A stretch of DNA of 64,000 bases from CAVWDU01 sp963840725 (GTDB taxonomy: Bacteria; Pseudomonadota; Gammaproteobacteria; Pseudomonadales; Halieaceae). A program made the translations under genes and the position numbers. Each line of letters opens with the position of its first letter. The stretch's first letter is position 1. The notes beneath the pieces are model-generated. The model was not told the DNA's origin. It ran no database searches and saw only the letters and a list, made by a program, of their open reading frames with translations. The DNA lies in assembly GCA_963840725.1 (NCBI GenBank), contig CAWIZY010000009.1, positions 930,001-994,000 on the forward strand, given 5' to 3'. Below, one piece after another: positions 18,578 through 27,604 of this stretch.

Positions 18578-18931
18578 CTACATCGTGTGTGTGGGACGCT
18601 CAGAACCCAATGAACCGGCGAGGTGATTTTCAATCTTGGTGTTTGCTGCAACATCCTGCTCACTGAATTGCACGCCAATACCAGCGGTCCGATTGCCCTG
18701 AGCACCGCGCGGGGTTACCCAAACAACCTTGCCGGCAATGGGAATTTTTTCAGGTTCATCCATCAGTGTGAGTAGCATGAAGACTTCGTCACCCACCCGA
18801 TAACCCTTATTGGTGGGAACGAACAATCCGCCGTTCTCCAGAAAAGGCATGTAAGCTGAATAAAGAACCGCTTTATCCTTGATCGTCAACGACAGGATTC
18901 CGTTGCGGTTGCTAAGACTTGCGTCGTTCAT
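18578..18931 (-). CDS. PilZ domain protein
   Basis: The 117-residue protein is a single PilZ domain, as in PilZ of type IV pilus biogenesis, which is encoded next to holB in Pseudomonas. The region FLENGGLFVPTNKGYRVGDE and the beta-strands GKVVWVTPRG and AGIGVQF match. The RxxxR and full DxSxxG c-di-GMP motifs are not obvious, as expected for the canonical PilZ that does not bind the dinucleotide. It follows holB by about 110 bases on the same strand, the conserved tmk-holB-pilZ order. Confidence 0.88.
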   Translation of the reverse strand: MNDASLSNRNGILSLTIKDKAVLYSAYMPFLENGGLFVPTNKGYRVGDEVFMLLTLMDEPEKIPIAGKVVWVTPRGAQGNRTAGIGVQFSEQDVAANTKIENHLAGSLGSERPTHTM

Positions 18932-19037
18932 GATCGAATCCCCCTATTGGCGCTGATGTTATCACCTGCTACCACAAGCGCCAGTGGTATTGGTACTTTT
19001 GGTCAGTTGGCATTCCCCATTACTGCCAATGTTGCTC

Positions 19038-19997
19038 TCATTGCGCATCTGAACCGGATAATTCCAGCTGTATGCGGCTGAGCACGGTCTCCAGCAACAG
19101 CGCCGGGTTGGGGTTGGCTCCTCGGCTGATGGTACCCTGCAATTGCTGCAGCTCGTCCAGTAATTGCAACGCCCTGCGAGTCGCTCCGCGTCGACGGTGG
19201 TTGTGAGCCTCACTGCGCACCCAGCGCTGCAGGAAACTGGTCAACAGCGTCAAATTCTCTTCCAGGTCATTACTGGCAAGCACATCTGCGCCTGCAGCAG
19301 ATGGAAGACGACCAGCCCGCACCGCTTCAAGTGCCGCGAACCGGTTCGCAAGCTGGTCAGCTGAACCCTCGCGGTGCAGTTGCAGGGCCAGCAGTGGCAG
19401 ATCACCAGCGGCCGTTAACGCCGGTTCTGCAGCCTCTTCGTCACCGATTATCCCAGCTAACCAGCTCCGGCTTGCGTCTCCCTCAGGGGGCGGGAACCGC
19501 AATTGCTGACAGCGCGATTTAATGGTCGCTGGAAGCCCCTGCAAGCGATGGCAAACCAGCAGCAAGTGCGTATTGGCCGGCGGCTCTTCAAGGTTTTTCA
19601 GCAGAGCGTTGGCGGCGTTCTGGTTAAGGCATTCCGCCGGCTGTATCAGCACCACTTTGCGCTTGCCAAAGGCAGCGGTGCGAGCCGCAAATTCCAGTGC
19701 GGACCGCACCTGATCAATTTTGATCACCCGGCTCTTCTCTTCCGGCTGCAGATGGCAGAAATCGCCGTGGCTGCCCGCCGCCAGCAACTCGCAGGGGTGG
19801 CATTGGCCGCAGCCATACCCGTCCACTGGACTCTCGCACAACAGCAGTCGGGTCAGCGCCAGAGCAAACTGTGCCTTTCCCGTATACCGGGGTCCGATGA
19901 GCAGCAAGGCGTGGGGGAGTTGATCCAGGGCTAATTGGTCCTGTACCTGCTGCCATTGCCGGTGCTGCCAGGGTAGCGGCTGATATTCAGGCATCAT
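19038..19997 (-). CDS. holB: DNA polymerase III subunit delta prime
   Basis: The 319-residue clamp-loader subunit starts WQHRQWQQVQDQLALDQLPH and has a degenerate P-loop, GPRYTGKAQFA. A zinc-binding region is CGQCHPCELL, and the clamp-loader block is NQNAANALLKNLEEPP. It works with DnaX and HolA to load the beta clamp. The start overlaps the tmk stop by 11 bases, so the genes are translationally coupled. Confidence 0.95.
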   Translation of the reverse strand: MMPEYQPLPWQHRQWQQVQDQLALDQLPHALLLIGPRYTGKAQFALALTRLLLCESPVDGYGCGQCHPCELLAAGSHGDFCHLQPEEKSRVIKIDQVRSALEFAARTAAFGKRKVVLIQPAECLNQNAANALLKNLEEPPANTHLLLVCHRLQGLPATIKSRCQQLRFPPPEGDASRSWLAGIIGDEEAAEPALTAAGDLPLLALQLHREGSADQLANRFAALEAVRAGRLPSAAGADVLASNDLEENLTLLTSFLQRWVRSEAHNHRRRGATRRALQLLDELQQLQGTISRGANPNPALLLETVLSRIQLELSGSDAQ

Positions 19998-20637
19998 GCC
20001 TTACATCCCAGCATGCCAGGAGGTCACTGCACAAGTGCTGCAGCTGCAGCTGCACCTCCGCCAGTGGTTGACTCGCATCAATCACTCGATAGCGTCCGCT
20101 GCTCTCACTGGCCTGACGCAAATACGCATCACGAACCCGGGAAAAAAACGCCTGCTGCTCCTGTTCGAATCGATCCAGTTCGCCCCGCTCTCCTGCCCTG
20201 GCCATGCCAACTTCCACCGGGGCGTCCAGCAGCAGCGTGTAATCGGGGCGCAAATCTCCCTGGGTCAATTGCTCAAGCTGTCTGATCATGTCCCAGTCGA
20301 CACCACGACCGCCCCCCTGATAAGCGTAAGTAGCGTCAGTAAAACGGTCGCACAATACCCACTCGCCCGCCGCCAGCGCGGGCTCAATCAACTGGTCGAT
20401 GTGCTGCGCGCGCGCTGCAAAAATCAGCAACAGCTCGGTCAGTGGCGCAACCGGTTCAGCCCTGACCTCCAGCAAGCAAGCTCGAACCGCCTCAGCCAAG
20501 TCGGTGCCACCGGGCTCGCGGGTGACCGTCAGCTTCACCCCGTGATCGGCCAGGTAAGACTGCAGAAAACGAACATTGGTAGACTTACCGACGCCCTCTC
20601 CACCCTCAACGGTGATGAACAATCCTCTGGCGGCCAT
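19987..20637 (-). CDS. tmk: Thymidylate kinase
   Basis: The 216-residue enzyme phosphorylates dTMP to dTDP. The N-terminus LFITVEGGEGVGKSTN contains the P-loop, the DR(F/Y) motif appears as CDRFTDATYAYQGGGRG, and the lid region has RAGERGELDRFEQEQ. The frame stays open far upstream through mltG, but ATG 20637 is the family start and lies one base from the mltG stop. It is followed by holB with overlap. Confidence 0.96.
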   Translation of the reverse strand: MAARGLFITVEGGEGVGKSTNVRFLQSYLADHGVKLTVTREPGGTDLAEAVRACLLEVRAEPVAPLTELLLIFAARAQHIDQLIEPALAAGEWVLCDRFTDATYAYQGGGRGVDWDMIRQLEQLTQGDLRPDYTLLLDAPVEVGMARAGERGELDRFEQEQQAFFSRVRDAYLRQASESSGRYRVIDASQPLAEVQLQLQHLCSDLLACWDVRHDA

Positions 20638-20638
20638 C

Positions 20639-21673
20639 CTACTGGGTCCTCCCGGGGCTGGAACGATAGTCCCGGCGCCGTCGCAACTGGTATTTACGCA
20701 CCGCCGCCTGATGCTCTTCCAGGGTGGCGCTGAATTCATGACTGCCGTCTCCACGGGCGACGAAATACAGTGCATCGCCGGCGGCGGGGTGCAATGCCGC
20801 TTGGATCGCTGCCTTCCCGGGCAGGGCGATGGGCGATGGTGGTAGTCCCTTGTGACGATAAGTATTGTAAGGGTTGTCCGAATCCTTGAGATGACTGCGA
20901 CGCAGATTACCGTCGAATTCAGGGCCCAGGCCGTAGATGACAGTAGGATCTGTTTGTAGCCGCATACCAGCGCGCAGGCGTCGAACAAACACGCCGGCAA
21001 TCTCGGCCCGCTCACCCGCCTGCCCGGTCTCTCGCTCTACTATCGATGCCATCGTCAGCGCTTCATAGGGAGACTCATAGGGTAGGTCGGCAGCTTTATC
21101 CTGCCATTCCTCGGTGAGAATCAGCTGCATTCTGGCAAAGGCCCGCTGCAGAATTTGCCAGTCGCTGGCGCCTCGCTCGAACGCGTAACTGTCTGGAAAA
21201 AACAGCCCCTCGGTCGCTGGATAGGACGCGGTAAGATCTGTGATCCGCGAATCAGCCGGCCCGCTGAGTTCATGCTGCAAAGATTCATGGTTGCGCAAAA
21301 GTGCGACCGCCCGGGAAAGCGTAATGCCTTCGGGCAAAGTGACCAGATACTGAACCACCCTTCCGTCTCGCAGCAAGGGCAGCAGCTCAGCCGCTGTCAG
21401 CCCCGCTGGCAGTAGGTACTCGCCTCGCTTGATTTGGGAATCGAGGCCGGTCCAGCGGCCGTAAGCTTGCAACAACCGCGGGTCAAACGGTAACACCCCT
21501 TGCTGCTCCAGTTTACGGGCAACCGAGCTGAGCGACTCACCGGCTGTCACGGACAACTTGTGCCCCGCTGCCGGTATACGCAGAGGCTGCTGCCAACGCC
21601 GCTCCACTTCGCGCACCCCCAGGCCGACCAGAATGCACAGCAGGGTCAGCAACACCAGTACGCGAACTATCAC
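20639..21673 (-). CDS. mltG: Endolytic murein transglycosylase MltG
   Basis: The 344-residue inner-membrane protein has one N-terminal helix (LVLLTLLCILVGLG) and a periplasmic domain. A LysM-like region precedes the YceG catalytic domain, with the catalytic Glu in MASIVERETG and the block RLQTDPTVIYGLG. MltG cleaves nascent glycan strands and sets their length. I chose the GTG at 21673, whose GTGA overlaps the pabC stop; an earlier ATG would add 13 residues. It precedes tmk by one base, in the usual pabC-mltG-tmk order. Confidence 0.93.
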   Translation of the reverse strand: MIVRVLVLLTLLCILVGLGVREVERRWQQPLRIPAAGHKLSVTAGESLSSVARKLEQQGVLPFDPRLLQAYGRWTGLDSQIKRGEYLLPAGLTAAELLPLLRDGRVVQYLVTLPEGITLSRAVALLRNHESLQHELSGPADSRITDLTASYPATEGLFFPDSYAFERGASDWQILQRAFARMQLILTEEWQDKAADLPYESPYEALTMASIVERETGQAGERAEIAGVFVRRLRAGMRLQTDPTVIYGLGPEFDGNLRRSHLKDSDNPYNTYRHKGLPPSPIALPGKAAIQAALHPAAGDALYFVARGDGSHEFSATLEEHQAAVRKYQLRRRRDYRSSPGRTQ

Positions 21674-22503
21674 GTGAGCTCTCCCAAAAAGCACTTGTGT
21701 AGGGCAGAACATACCGGGTGCTCGCTCCAGGAGCGCCCGGGTATCGATCTCACCGGACGGGCTCCTGTCAGGCTATTGCTGCAAAAAACCTCGTCGGCAG
21801 CTTCGAGATCCACCAGTTGCAAGGCCGACTCCGAAACCGTGAAGCCCAGGGCGGGCGCCCAGCGAGACAGTATCAACCTGCGGCGCGTGCCCGCCACGCC
21901 GTATTCCTGCAATGGCGGAGTGACGACCCGGCGGCCGATGACCGCAAACAGGTTCCCCGAGCTGACCGATACCACCTCCCCGGACTGACCCAGCATGATG
22001 GCATCATCGCAACCTGCATCACGCGCCTGCGCGGCAGCGAGCACCTGCTCGAGCTTATTGAGATGCTTGATACCAGCCAGAAATGGTTGCGTGGACCAAC
22101 GCACGGTGGCAGTTGTCAGGGTCGCTGGCGTTGCCATCTCGCGGCAATCGCGATTCAGGGAAGAAGTGGAGGTTAGCAAGCGTGGCAGGGCCTGTCGGGG
22201 AGGCGCATACCCCCGCGGGCCCGCACCTCGGGTGACCGTCAGTCGCAAGGAAGACCAGTCCGCAGAACCCCGACTCGGGTCAGTACATTCGGCGGCGGCC
22301 AGAAGTACCTGTTCTCGCGCCGCCTGGTGGCAGTCAGGGATCCCCAGCACCCTCAAGCCCTGCTGCAGCCGTTGTATGTGGTAATCCAGAAACAGGGCCT
22401 GCCCACTGCGAACCAGCAGCGTCTCAAACAGACCATCGCCAAACTCCAGCCCTCTGTCCGGCAGCGGCAGAGAGCTGGCCGCGCAGCCATCCAGACGTAT
22501 CAC
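21670..22503 (-). CDS. pabC: Aminodeoxychorismate lyase
   Basis: The 277-residue fold-type IV PLP enzyme converts 4-amino-4-deoxychorismate to p-aminobenzoate and pyruvate for folate synthesis. The early block DRGLEFGDGLFETLLV, the PLP-lysine region GIKHLNKLEQVLAA, and the SGEVVSVSSGNLFAV and GVAGTRRRLIL regions are typical. The start is a GTG 18 bases after the fabF stop. The stop overlaps the start of mltG. Confidence 0.93.
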   Translation of the reverse strand: MIRLDGCAASSLPLPDRGLEFGDGLFETLLVRSGQALFLDYHIQRLQQGLRVLGIPDCHQAAREQVLLAAAECTDPSRGSADWSSLRLTVTRGAGPRGYAPPRQALPRLLTSTSSLNRDCREMATPATLTTATVRWSTQPFLAGIKHLNKLEQVLAAAQARDAGCDDAIMLGQSGEVVSVSSGNLFAVIGRRVVTPPLQEYGVAGTRRRLILSRWAPALGFTVSESALQLVDLEAADEVFCSNSLTGARPVRSIPGRSWSEHPVCSALHKCFLGELT

Positions 22504-22521
22504 GACGCCGGGGGCCGTGCG

Positions 22522-23763
22522 CTATTCGAATCTGCTGAATAGCAGAGAACCGTTAGTACCGCCAAAACCGAAAGAGTTGCTCAGTGCGCTGCGAATCGCC
22601 ATCTGTTGCGCAGTGTGCGGCACGTAATTCAGGTTTGCCCCCTCGGCAGGATTGTCGAGATTAATGGTCGGTGGCGCCACCTGGTCGCGAATCGCCAGCA
22701 CAGAAAAAATCGCCTCTACCGCGCCTGCGGCCCCCAGAAGATGTCCGATCATCGATTTGGTAGAACTGACCGCAACCTGGGATGCAGCGGTTCCGAGCAC
22801 CGCTTCGACCGCCCTGCTCTCTGCAACGTCTCCTGCTTGCGTGGAAGTGCCGTGTGCATTGATATAGTTGATCTGATCGACGGCGATACCGGCGTCGGCA
22901 ATGGCGTTGCGCATTGAAGCGGCTGCGCCGTGTCCGTCCTCTGGAGGCAGGGTCATATGGTAAGCGTCACCACTCATCCCGAAGCCGATCACTTCAGCAT
23001 AAATTTTTGCGCCGCGCGCCTTCGCTGACTCCAACTCCTCCAGGAGCATGACGCCGGCACCATCGCCCAGTACAAATCCGTCGCGATCCCGGTCCCAGGG
23101 TCGCGACGCCGCTTCCGGGTCATCGTTGCGCTTCGACAGCGCGCGTGCCGCGGCAAATCCTCCGAGGCCGACCGGCGTGGTCGCCATTTCCGCGCCCCCG
23201 ACCAGCATGGCATCTGCATCGCCCTGGGCAATAAACCGCGCACCCAGACCAATATTGTGTGTGCCCGTGGTACAGGCCGTCACCACCGCCAGGTTAGGGC
23301 CCTGCAGGTTGTACATTACCGACAGATTACCAGCTATCATATTAATGATAGAACCGGGCACAAAGAAAGGCGAAATACGCCGCGGACCGGACGAGAGTAC
23401 TATTTCAGTGTTTTTTTCTATCTGCCCGATGCCACCGATGCCAGACCCAATCGCACAGCCCACCCGGGAGGCTGTCTCATCGGTGACCTCCAGGCCTGAA
23501 TCGCGCATCGCCTGAATCCCTGCCACCATCCCAAACTGAACAAACACATCCATCTTGCGAGCTTCCTTGGGCTGCAGATAAGGCGTGCTGTCAAAGTCTT
23601 TGACGGATGCGCTGATCCTGGTGCTGTAGGCGGATACATCAAAACTCTCAATAGGTCTGACGCCGCTTTTCCCCGCGAGCACATTGCTCCAGGTTTCATC
23701 CACCGAGTTTCCCAGTGGGCTCACCATACCCATACCGGTCACAACGACTCGTCTGCCAATCAC
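22522..23763 (-). CDS. fabF: Beta-ketoacyl-ACP synthase II
   Basis: The 413-residue condensing enzyme elongates acyl-ACP in fatty acid synthesis. The catalytic triad is Cys164 in VVTACTTGTHN, His304 in INAHGTSTQAGD and His341 in KSMIGHLLGAAG. The start is a GTG with a perfect AGGAGG 6 bases upstream. It follows acpP by about 100 bases that contain a terminator-like hairpin, so its expression may be lower than that of acpP. Confidence 0.97.
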   Translation of the reverse strand: MIGRRVVVTGMGMVSPLGNSVDETWSNVLAGKSGVRPIESFDVSAYSTRISASVKDFDSTPYLQPKEARKMDVFVQFGMVAGIQAMRDSGLEVTDETASRVGCAIGSGIGGIGQIEKNTEIVLSSGPRRISPFFVPGSIINMIAGNLSVMYNLQGPNLAVVTACTTGTHNIGLGARFIAQGDADAMLVGGAEMATTPVGLGGFAAARALSKRNDDPEAASRPWDRDRDGFVLGDGAGVMLLEELESAKARGAKIYAEVIGFGMSGDAYHMTLPPEDGHGAAASMRNAIADAGIAVDQINYINAHGTSTQAGDVAESRAVEAVLGTAASQVAVSSTKSMIGHLLGAAGAVEAIFSVLAIRDQVAPPTINLDNPAEGANLNYVPHTAQQMAIRSALSNSFGFGGTNGSLLFSRFE

Positions 23764-23807
23764 CGTTAACCTCCTGTGCAGCGCAGGTCTTCGCTGGCTA
23801 AATAAAC

Positions 23808-23843
23808 GAAAAAAGCCGCTCTACATCAATAGAAACGGCTTTC
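23808..23843 (-). terminator. Terminator or attenuator between acpP and fabF
   Basis: On the minus strand AAAGCCG (23842-23836) pairs with CGGCTTT (23818-23812), followed by a T-run (23813-23808). It lies about 20 bases after the acpP stop. Such a partial terminator would let acpP be made in excess over fabF, as its product is abundant. Confidence 0.75.
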
Positions 23844-23863
23844 AGAAATATCGGGGTTTGATG

Positions 23864-24100
23864 TCAGGAGAGGTGTTCGTTGATGTAATCCATCGCCAGT
23901 TTGACGGTGGTGATCTTCTCCGCCTCTTCATCCGGGATTTCAGTTTCAAACTCTTCTTCAAGCGCCATAACAAGTTCCACTGTGTCCAGAGAGTCTGCAC
24001 CCAGATCCTCAACAAAGGATGCCTCTGTCAGCACTTCTTCTTCTTTTACGCCCAGTTGCTCGGCTACGATTTTTTTAACACGTTCTTCGATGCTGCTCAT
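23864..24100 (-). CDS. acpP: Acyl carrier protein
   Basis: The 78-residue acidic protein has the 4'-phosphopantetheine attachment Ser37 in EDLGADSLDTVELVM. It carries growing acyl chains for the Fab enzymes encoded around it. Length and N-terminus MSSIEERVKKIVAEQLG are standard. It lies about 140 bases after fabG. Confidence 0.98.
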   Translation of the reverse strand: MSSIEERVKKIVAEQLGVKEEEVLTEASFVEDLGADSLDTVELVMALEEEFETEIPDEEAEKITTVKLAMDYINEHLS

Positions 24101-24242
24101 GATAATGTGTAACTCCCGAGATTGAGTAGGAAACCAAACCGATAGAGGTGGCCCGAAACCGCATTTTACTCCGATTTATGCCGGCAGGAATATTTTTTTC
24201 TGCGCTGCCACCCTTGATCGGGAGTATAGCGGTTTTCAGGGT

Positions 24243-24986
24243 TTATGCCATATAAAGACCACCATTGACCTGCACTGTCTCACCCGTGATATAACCTGCA
24301 GCATCGCTGCACAAGAATGCGACCAGGGCTGCAATCTCCTCCGGCATCCCCAGGCGCGACAGCGGAATCTGTGAGAGCATCGCAGCGCGCTGCTCATCAT
24401 TGAGTTCCCGCGTCATGTCGGTATCGATAAAACCCGGGGCCACGCAATTCACCGTTATAGAGCGCGACCCCAACTCGCGCGCCAGCGCGCGCGAGAAGCC
24501 TTCTGCTCCTGCTTTGGTTGCCGCGTAGTTGCTCTGCCCCATATTCCCCATAGACCCGACGACAGAGGTAATATTAACGATTCTTCCCCAGCGCGCTTTG
24601 GTCATACCACGCAAGCAAGCCTTGCTGACACGGTACAGCGAATTAAGGTTGGTCTCGATCACCTCGCTCCATTCCTCAGCTTTCATGCGCAGCAACAGAT
24701 TGTCCCGAGTGATACCCGCATTATTAACCAGCACCAGGGGCGCACTGAAACGCTCGCCAATTGCCTGCATAACCTCGCTGACACTGTCCTGATCAGCAAC
24801 GTTGAGTTTCATTCCACAGCCGCTCGCACCCATTGACTCGATATACGCAGAGATATTGTCCGCGCCACCGTCGCTCGTAGCCGTACCGATGACTGTAAAC
24901 CCGTCACCGGCCAGGTGCTGCGCGATAGCTTTGCCGATACCGCGGCTGGCACCAGTCACCAGGGCGACCTTCTGTTGCTCACTCAT
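24243..24986 (-). CDS. fabG: 3-oxoacyl-ACP reductase
   Basis: The 247-residue short-chain dehydrogenase reduces beta-ketoacyl-ACP with NADPH. The cofactor motif is TGASRGIG, the catalytic Ser lies in NITSVVGSMGN, and the Tyr and Lys in YAATKAG. NNAGITRDNLLLRM and the C-terminus YITGETVQVNGGLYM are classic FabG. The chosen ATG is followed by SEQQKVALVTGAS; a two-residue longer reading has no support. It lies between fabD and acpP. Confidence 0.97.
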   Translation of the reverse strand: MSEQQKVALVTGASRGIGKAIAQHLAGDGFTVIGTATSDGGADNISAYIESMGASGCGMKLNVADQDSVSEVMQAIGERFSAPLVLVNNAGITRDNLLLRMKAEEWSEVIETNLNSLYRVSKACLRGMTKARWGRIVNITSVVGSMGNMGQSNYAATKAGAEGFSRALARELGSRSITVNCVAPGFIDTDMTRELNDEQRAAMLSQIPLSRLGMPEEIAALVAFLCSDAAGYITGETVQVNGGLYMA

Positions 24987-25128
24987 CAGCAATCATCCTC
25001 TTATCTGTCGACCGTGTAGTTCGGGAGCCTGTATCGCCGGTCAAAACCAAACAGCCTGCTCCCCAGGGGTAACGGTTATTGCTATGCCACATCTTTCCAC
25101 GTGCTCTGAATCACTGCCAGTTACCACT

Positions 25129-26076
25129 TCAAGACAGGGCCGCCTGCGCCTCAGCCATCGACTGGGGATCCTCAAGGGTGAAAGCGCGCAAGTCTTTATC
25201 GATGCGCCGAGCCAGGCCAGTCAGCACTTTCCCCGGGCCGCACTCAACCACCGTGTCGACGCCCGTGTCGGTCATGGCTTTCATACAACGCGTCCACAAC
25301 ACCGGGCTGTAAATCTGCTCGACCAGCAAAGCACGGATTTTCTCAGGATCGGATTCAGTGCGAGCATGTACATTATGAACCACAGGAATGCGGGGTGCGG
25401 CAATCTCAATCCCGGCAAGCTCTGATGCCAGCTCATCCCCGGCAGGCCGCATTAATTCGGTATGGAACGGCGCACTCACTGGCAGCCCTATTGCACGTTT
25501 GGCACCCGCAGCCTTGAAACCATCGATTGCGAGAGCAACAGCATTCTTGTGACCGGCAACCACGACCTGGCCCGGCGAGTTGAAATTGACTGCGGCTACC
25601 ACACCACGGTCACTGTCACTAACCCGGGTGCAAATCTCATTAATAGACTGGTCGTCGAGCCCGATGATCGCCGCCATTGCGCCGGCGCCCATGGGGACAG
25701 CTGTCTGCATAAAAATGCCCCGTTGCCTGACCAACACCACAGCATCGCCAAAGCTCAGTGAGCCGGCACAAACCAGCGCAGAAAACTCGCCAAGACTGTG
25801 CCCAGCCATGATGCCGGGCTCGGCTCCGCCCGCATCCAACCACGCTCGCCACAGCGCCACACTTGCAGTCAAAAGAACGGGCTGGGTGTTTTCGGTCAAA
25901 TCGAGTGCGTCCTGATCACCGCCTTGCACGAGCTCCCAGACATCGTACCCAAGCGCTGTGCTGGCCTCCGCAAAAGTATCCCTGACCGATCTGAATTGCT
26001 GAAATGCCGCGGCGAGCATGCCGCTTCTCTGCGAACCCTGACCGGGGAACATAAACGCGCTGGCGCTAGCTGACAT
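25129..26076 (-). CDS. fabD: Malonyl-CoA:ACP transacylase
   Basis: The 315-residue enzyme moves malonyl from CoA to ACP. The FPGQGSQRSGM start, the nucleophile Ser in GHSLGEFSAL and the His in SAPFHTELM are typical. AGGAGA lies 6 bases before the ATG. In most relatives plsX lies directly upstream; here only about 150 bases separate fabD from rpmF. Confidence 0.97.
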   Translation of the reverse strand: MSASASAFMFPGQGSQRSGMLAAAFQQFRSVRDTFAEASTALGYDVWELVQGGDQDALDLTENTQPVLLTASVALWRAWLDAGGAEPGIMAGHSLGEFSALVCAGSLSFGDAVVLVRQRGIFMQTAVPMGAGAMAAIIGLDDQSINEICTRVSDSDRGVVAAVNFNSPGQVVVAGHKNAVALAIDGFKAAGAKRAIGLPVSAPFHTELMRPAGDELASELAGIEIAAPRIPVVHNVHARTESDPEKIRALLVEQIYSPVLWTRCMKAMTDTGVDTVVECGPGKVLTGLARRIDKDLRAFTLEDPQSMAEAQAALS

Positions 26077-26159
26077 TAGGAAATCTCCTGCTCATCATTC
26101 GGAAACCAAACGGCCGCCCGGGCGAATACCTCTATGAGCATAGCTTATCGTAAAGACTT

Positions 26160-26220
26160 GTCAGGGAACGTGCAGCCCGGCCTGGGCCGGGCTGGATTGC
26201 GGTGGCGGGCGCCACCGCAA
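26160..26220. repeat. Two strong inverted repeats between rpmF and fabD
   Basis: CAGCCCGGC pairs with GCCGGGCTG across a short loop (about 26171-26192). TTGCGGTGGC pairs with GCCACCGCAA (about 26197-26220). Neither is followed by a clear T-run on the transcribed strand. They lie exactly where plsX is found in related genomes, and may be a partial transcription barrier or repeat elements. Confidence 0.5.
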
Positions 26221-26228
26221 AGGGATGA

Positions 26229-26411
26229 TTAATCGTCTGCGCCTGTATCAACGACTTTACGGCCTCTGTAAAAGCCATCGGCGCTGATATGATGGCGACG
26301 ATGCGTCTCACCGGAGGTCTGATCTACCGACAGGGTGGCGCCGGAGAGTGCGTCGTGGGAGCGGCGCATGCCGCGCCTGGAGCGCGCTTTCTTACTTTTC
26401 TGAACTGCCAT
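26229..26411 (-). CDS. rpmF: 50S ribosomal protein L32
   Basis: The 60-residue basic protein begins MAVQKSKKARSRRGMRRSHD, the conserved L32 N-terminus, with the typical HRRHHISADGFYRGRKV centre. The zinc-cysteine form of L32 is not seen here. It is preceded by AGGAG and lies 2 bases after the yceD stop. Confidence 0.97.
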   Translation of the reverse strand: MAVQKSKKARSRRGMRRSHDALSGATLSVDQTSGETHRRHHISADGFYRGRKVVDTGADD

Positions 26412-26413
26412 GA

Positions 26414-26956
26414 TTAACTCCTGGTCTTGTTGCCGGGCTTTAACTGCTCCAGCACGTTAAACGGATTGGGTTGCGCATTATCCGGTGTTTCCCGGACTTC
26501 CGGGGCACGATACTCACCAACCGTGGCCCTGCATTCGTGTGTTTCATGATAACTGTATGCAGGAAGTGCAAGGATCAGTTCATCCTCCACCACGTCCCAC
26601 AAGTCTGTCACCTCTGGCTCAGACAACAGCAGCGGTTCGATATTCCGCGGCAGTTGGCTCGCTTGCTCATCGCTTAGCACCACGGCCAGCGTGGTATCTC
26701 CGGCGAGTTCTAAACCCAACGGCTGCAAGCAGCGCTGGCAAGACACAGTAACCTCTGCTGTGGTCTGAACCCGCGCGATCAGACGTTGTTCCTGATCCTT
26801 GTCAAAGCTAAAAAGAGCCTCTATCTTGCCGCTATCGTCGGCCAAAAGACCCGAAAACCGGGGCAACTGACCAGGTACCAAAGCGCCTTTCACGGTCACC
26901 CCACGCGTGGCCGCTTTGCGTATATCCAGCGTCCTGATGAGAGGCTCTTTCGACAT
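26414..26956 (-). CDS. yceD: YceD family (DUF177) protein
   Basis: The 180-residue protein has the two-cysteine motif VTVSCQRCLQPL and the C-terminal acidic LWDVVEDELILALP block of DUF177 proteins. These are nearly always encoded next to rpmF and have been linked to 23S rRNA accumulation. It forms a tight pair with rpmF and is divergent from maf. Confidence 0.9.
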   Translation of the reverse strand: MSKEPLIRTLDIRKAATRGVTVKGALVPGQLPRFSGLLADDSGKIEALFSFDKDQEQRLIARVQTTAEVTVSCQRCLQPLGLELAGDTTLAVVLSDEQASQLPRNIEPLLLSEPEVTDLWDVVEDELILALPAYSYHETHECRATVGEYRAPEVRETPDNAQPNPFNVLEQLKPGNKTRS

Positions 26957-27017
26957 AGCGGCGCATCATAGGGATGGTTTGCATCTTTGTCAAAAAATAT
27001 TCTTATAATACAAGGAT

Positions 27018-27604
27018 ATGGAAATCATTCTCGCCTCAACATCGCGGTACCGACAATCACTGCTTGAGCGCCTGCAACTGCGCTTTCGCTGCGAGCCACC
27101 GCGAGTGCCCGAAACAAGGTCCGCGGGGAAACTCCGGCCAACATGGCGGTACGACTGGCTGGGGCCAAAGCGCAAGCGGTGGCGGGCCTGCACCGGGATG
27201 CACTGGTTATCGGCAGTGACCAGGTGGCGACGCTGGACGATCGCGTACTCGGTAAACCCGGAGAATACCAGATCGCGAGGGCGCAATTACTGAGCTGTTC
27301 GGGTCGCCGGGTGGTGTTTTATACCGCAGTAACGGTGGTCTGCCAGGCGCGGGACATCTCACTATCGCACCTGGAACCGTTCACCGTCGAGTTTCGACAT
27401 CTGACCTCAGCAGAAATCGATGCCTACCTCCAACGAGAGCAGCCCTACGACTGTGCCGGCAGCTTCAAGTGTGAGGGGCTGGGCATAGCCTTATTCACAC
27501 GCCTGGCCGGTGACGACCCGACGGCACTGGAGGGCCTGCCACTGATCGCGCTTTGCCGACTGCTCAACGAGGCAGGGTGCGCAGTCTTGCCAACACCTCG
27601 CTGA
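27018..27604 (+). CDS. Maf/YceF-like nucleotide pyrophosphatase, frame broken once
   Basis: The Maf fold hydrolyses non-canonical or methylated nucleoside triphosphates; the YceF type acts on 7-methyl-GTP. The N-terminus MEIILASTSRYRQSLLERL and the downstream blocks GETPANMAVRLAGAKAQAV, VIGSDQVATLDDRVLGKPG and GSFKCEGLGIALF are typical. The first block and the rest lie in different frames, with the break at about 27125-27131. One missing G in the GGGG run restores a protein of about 195 residues. I take this as a likely homopolymer sequence error. The 3' end overlaps the convergent rluC by 41 bases. Confidence 0.82.

Noticed and set aside
18376..18666. Short open frames across the hairpin region before pilZ
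   Set aside because: They read through perfect stem-loops and a terminator, have no ribosome site, and overlap pilZ in antisense. A structured RNA explains the region better.
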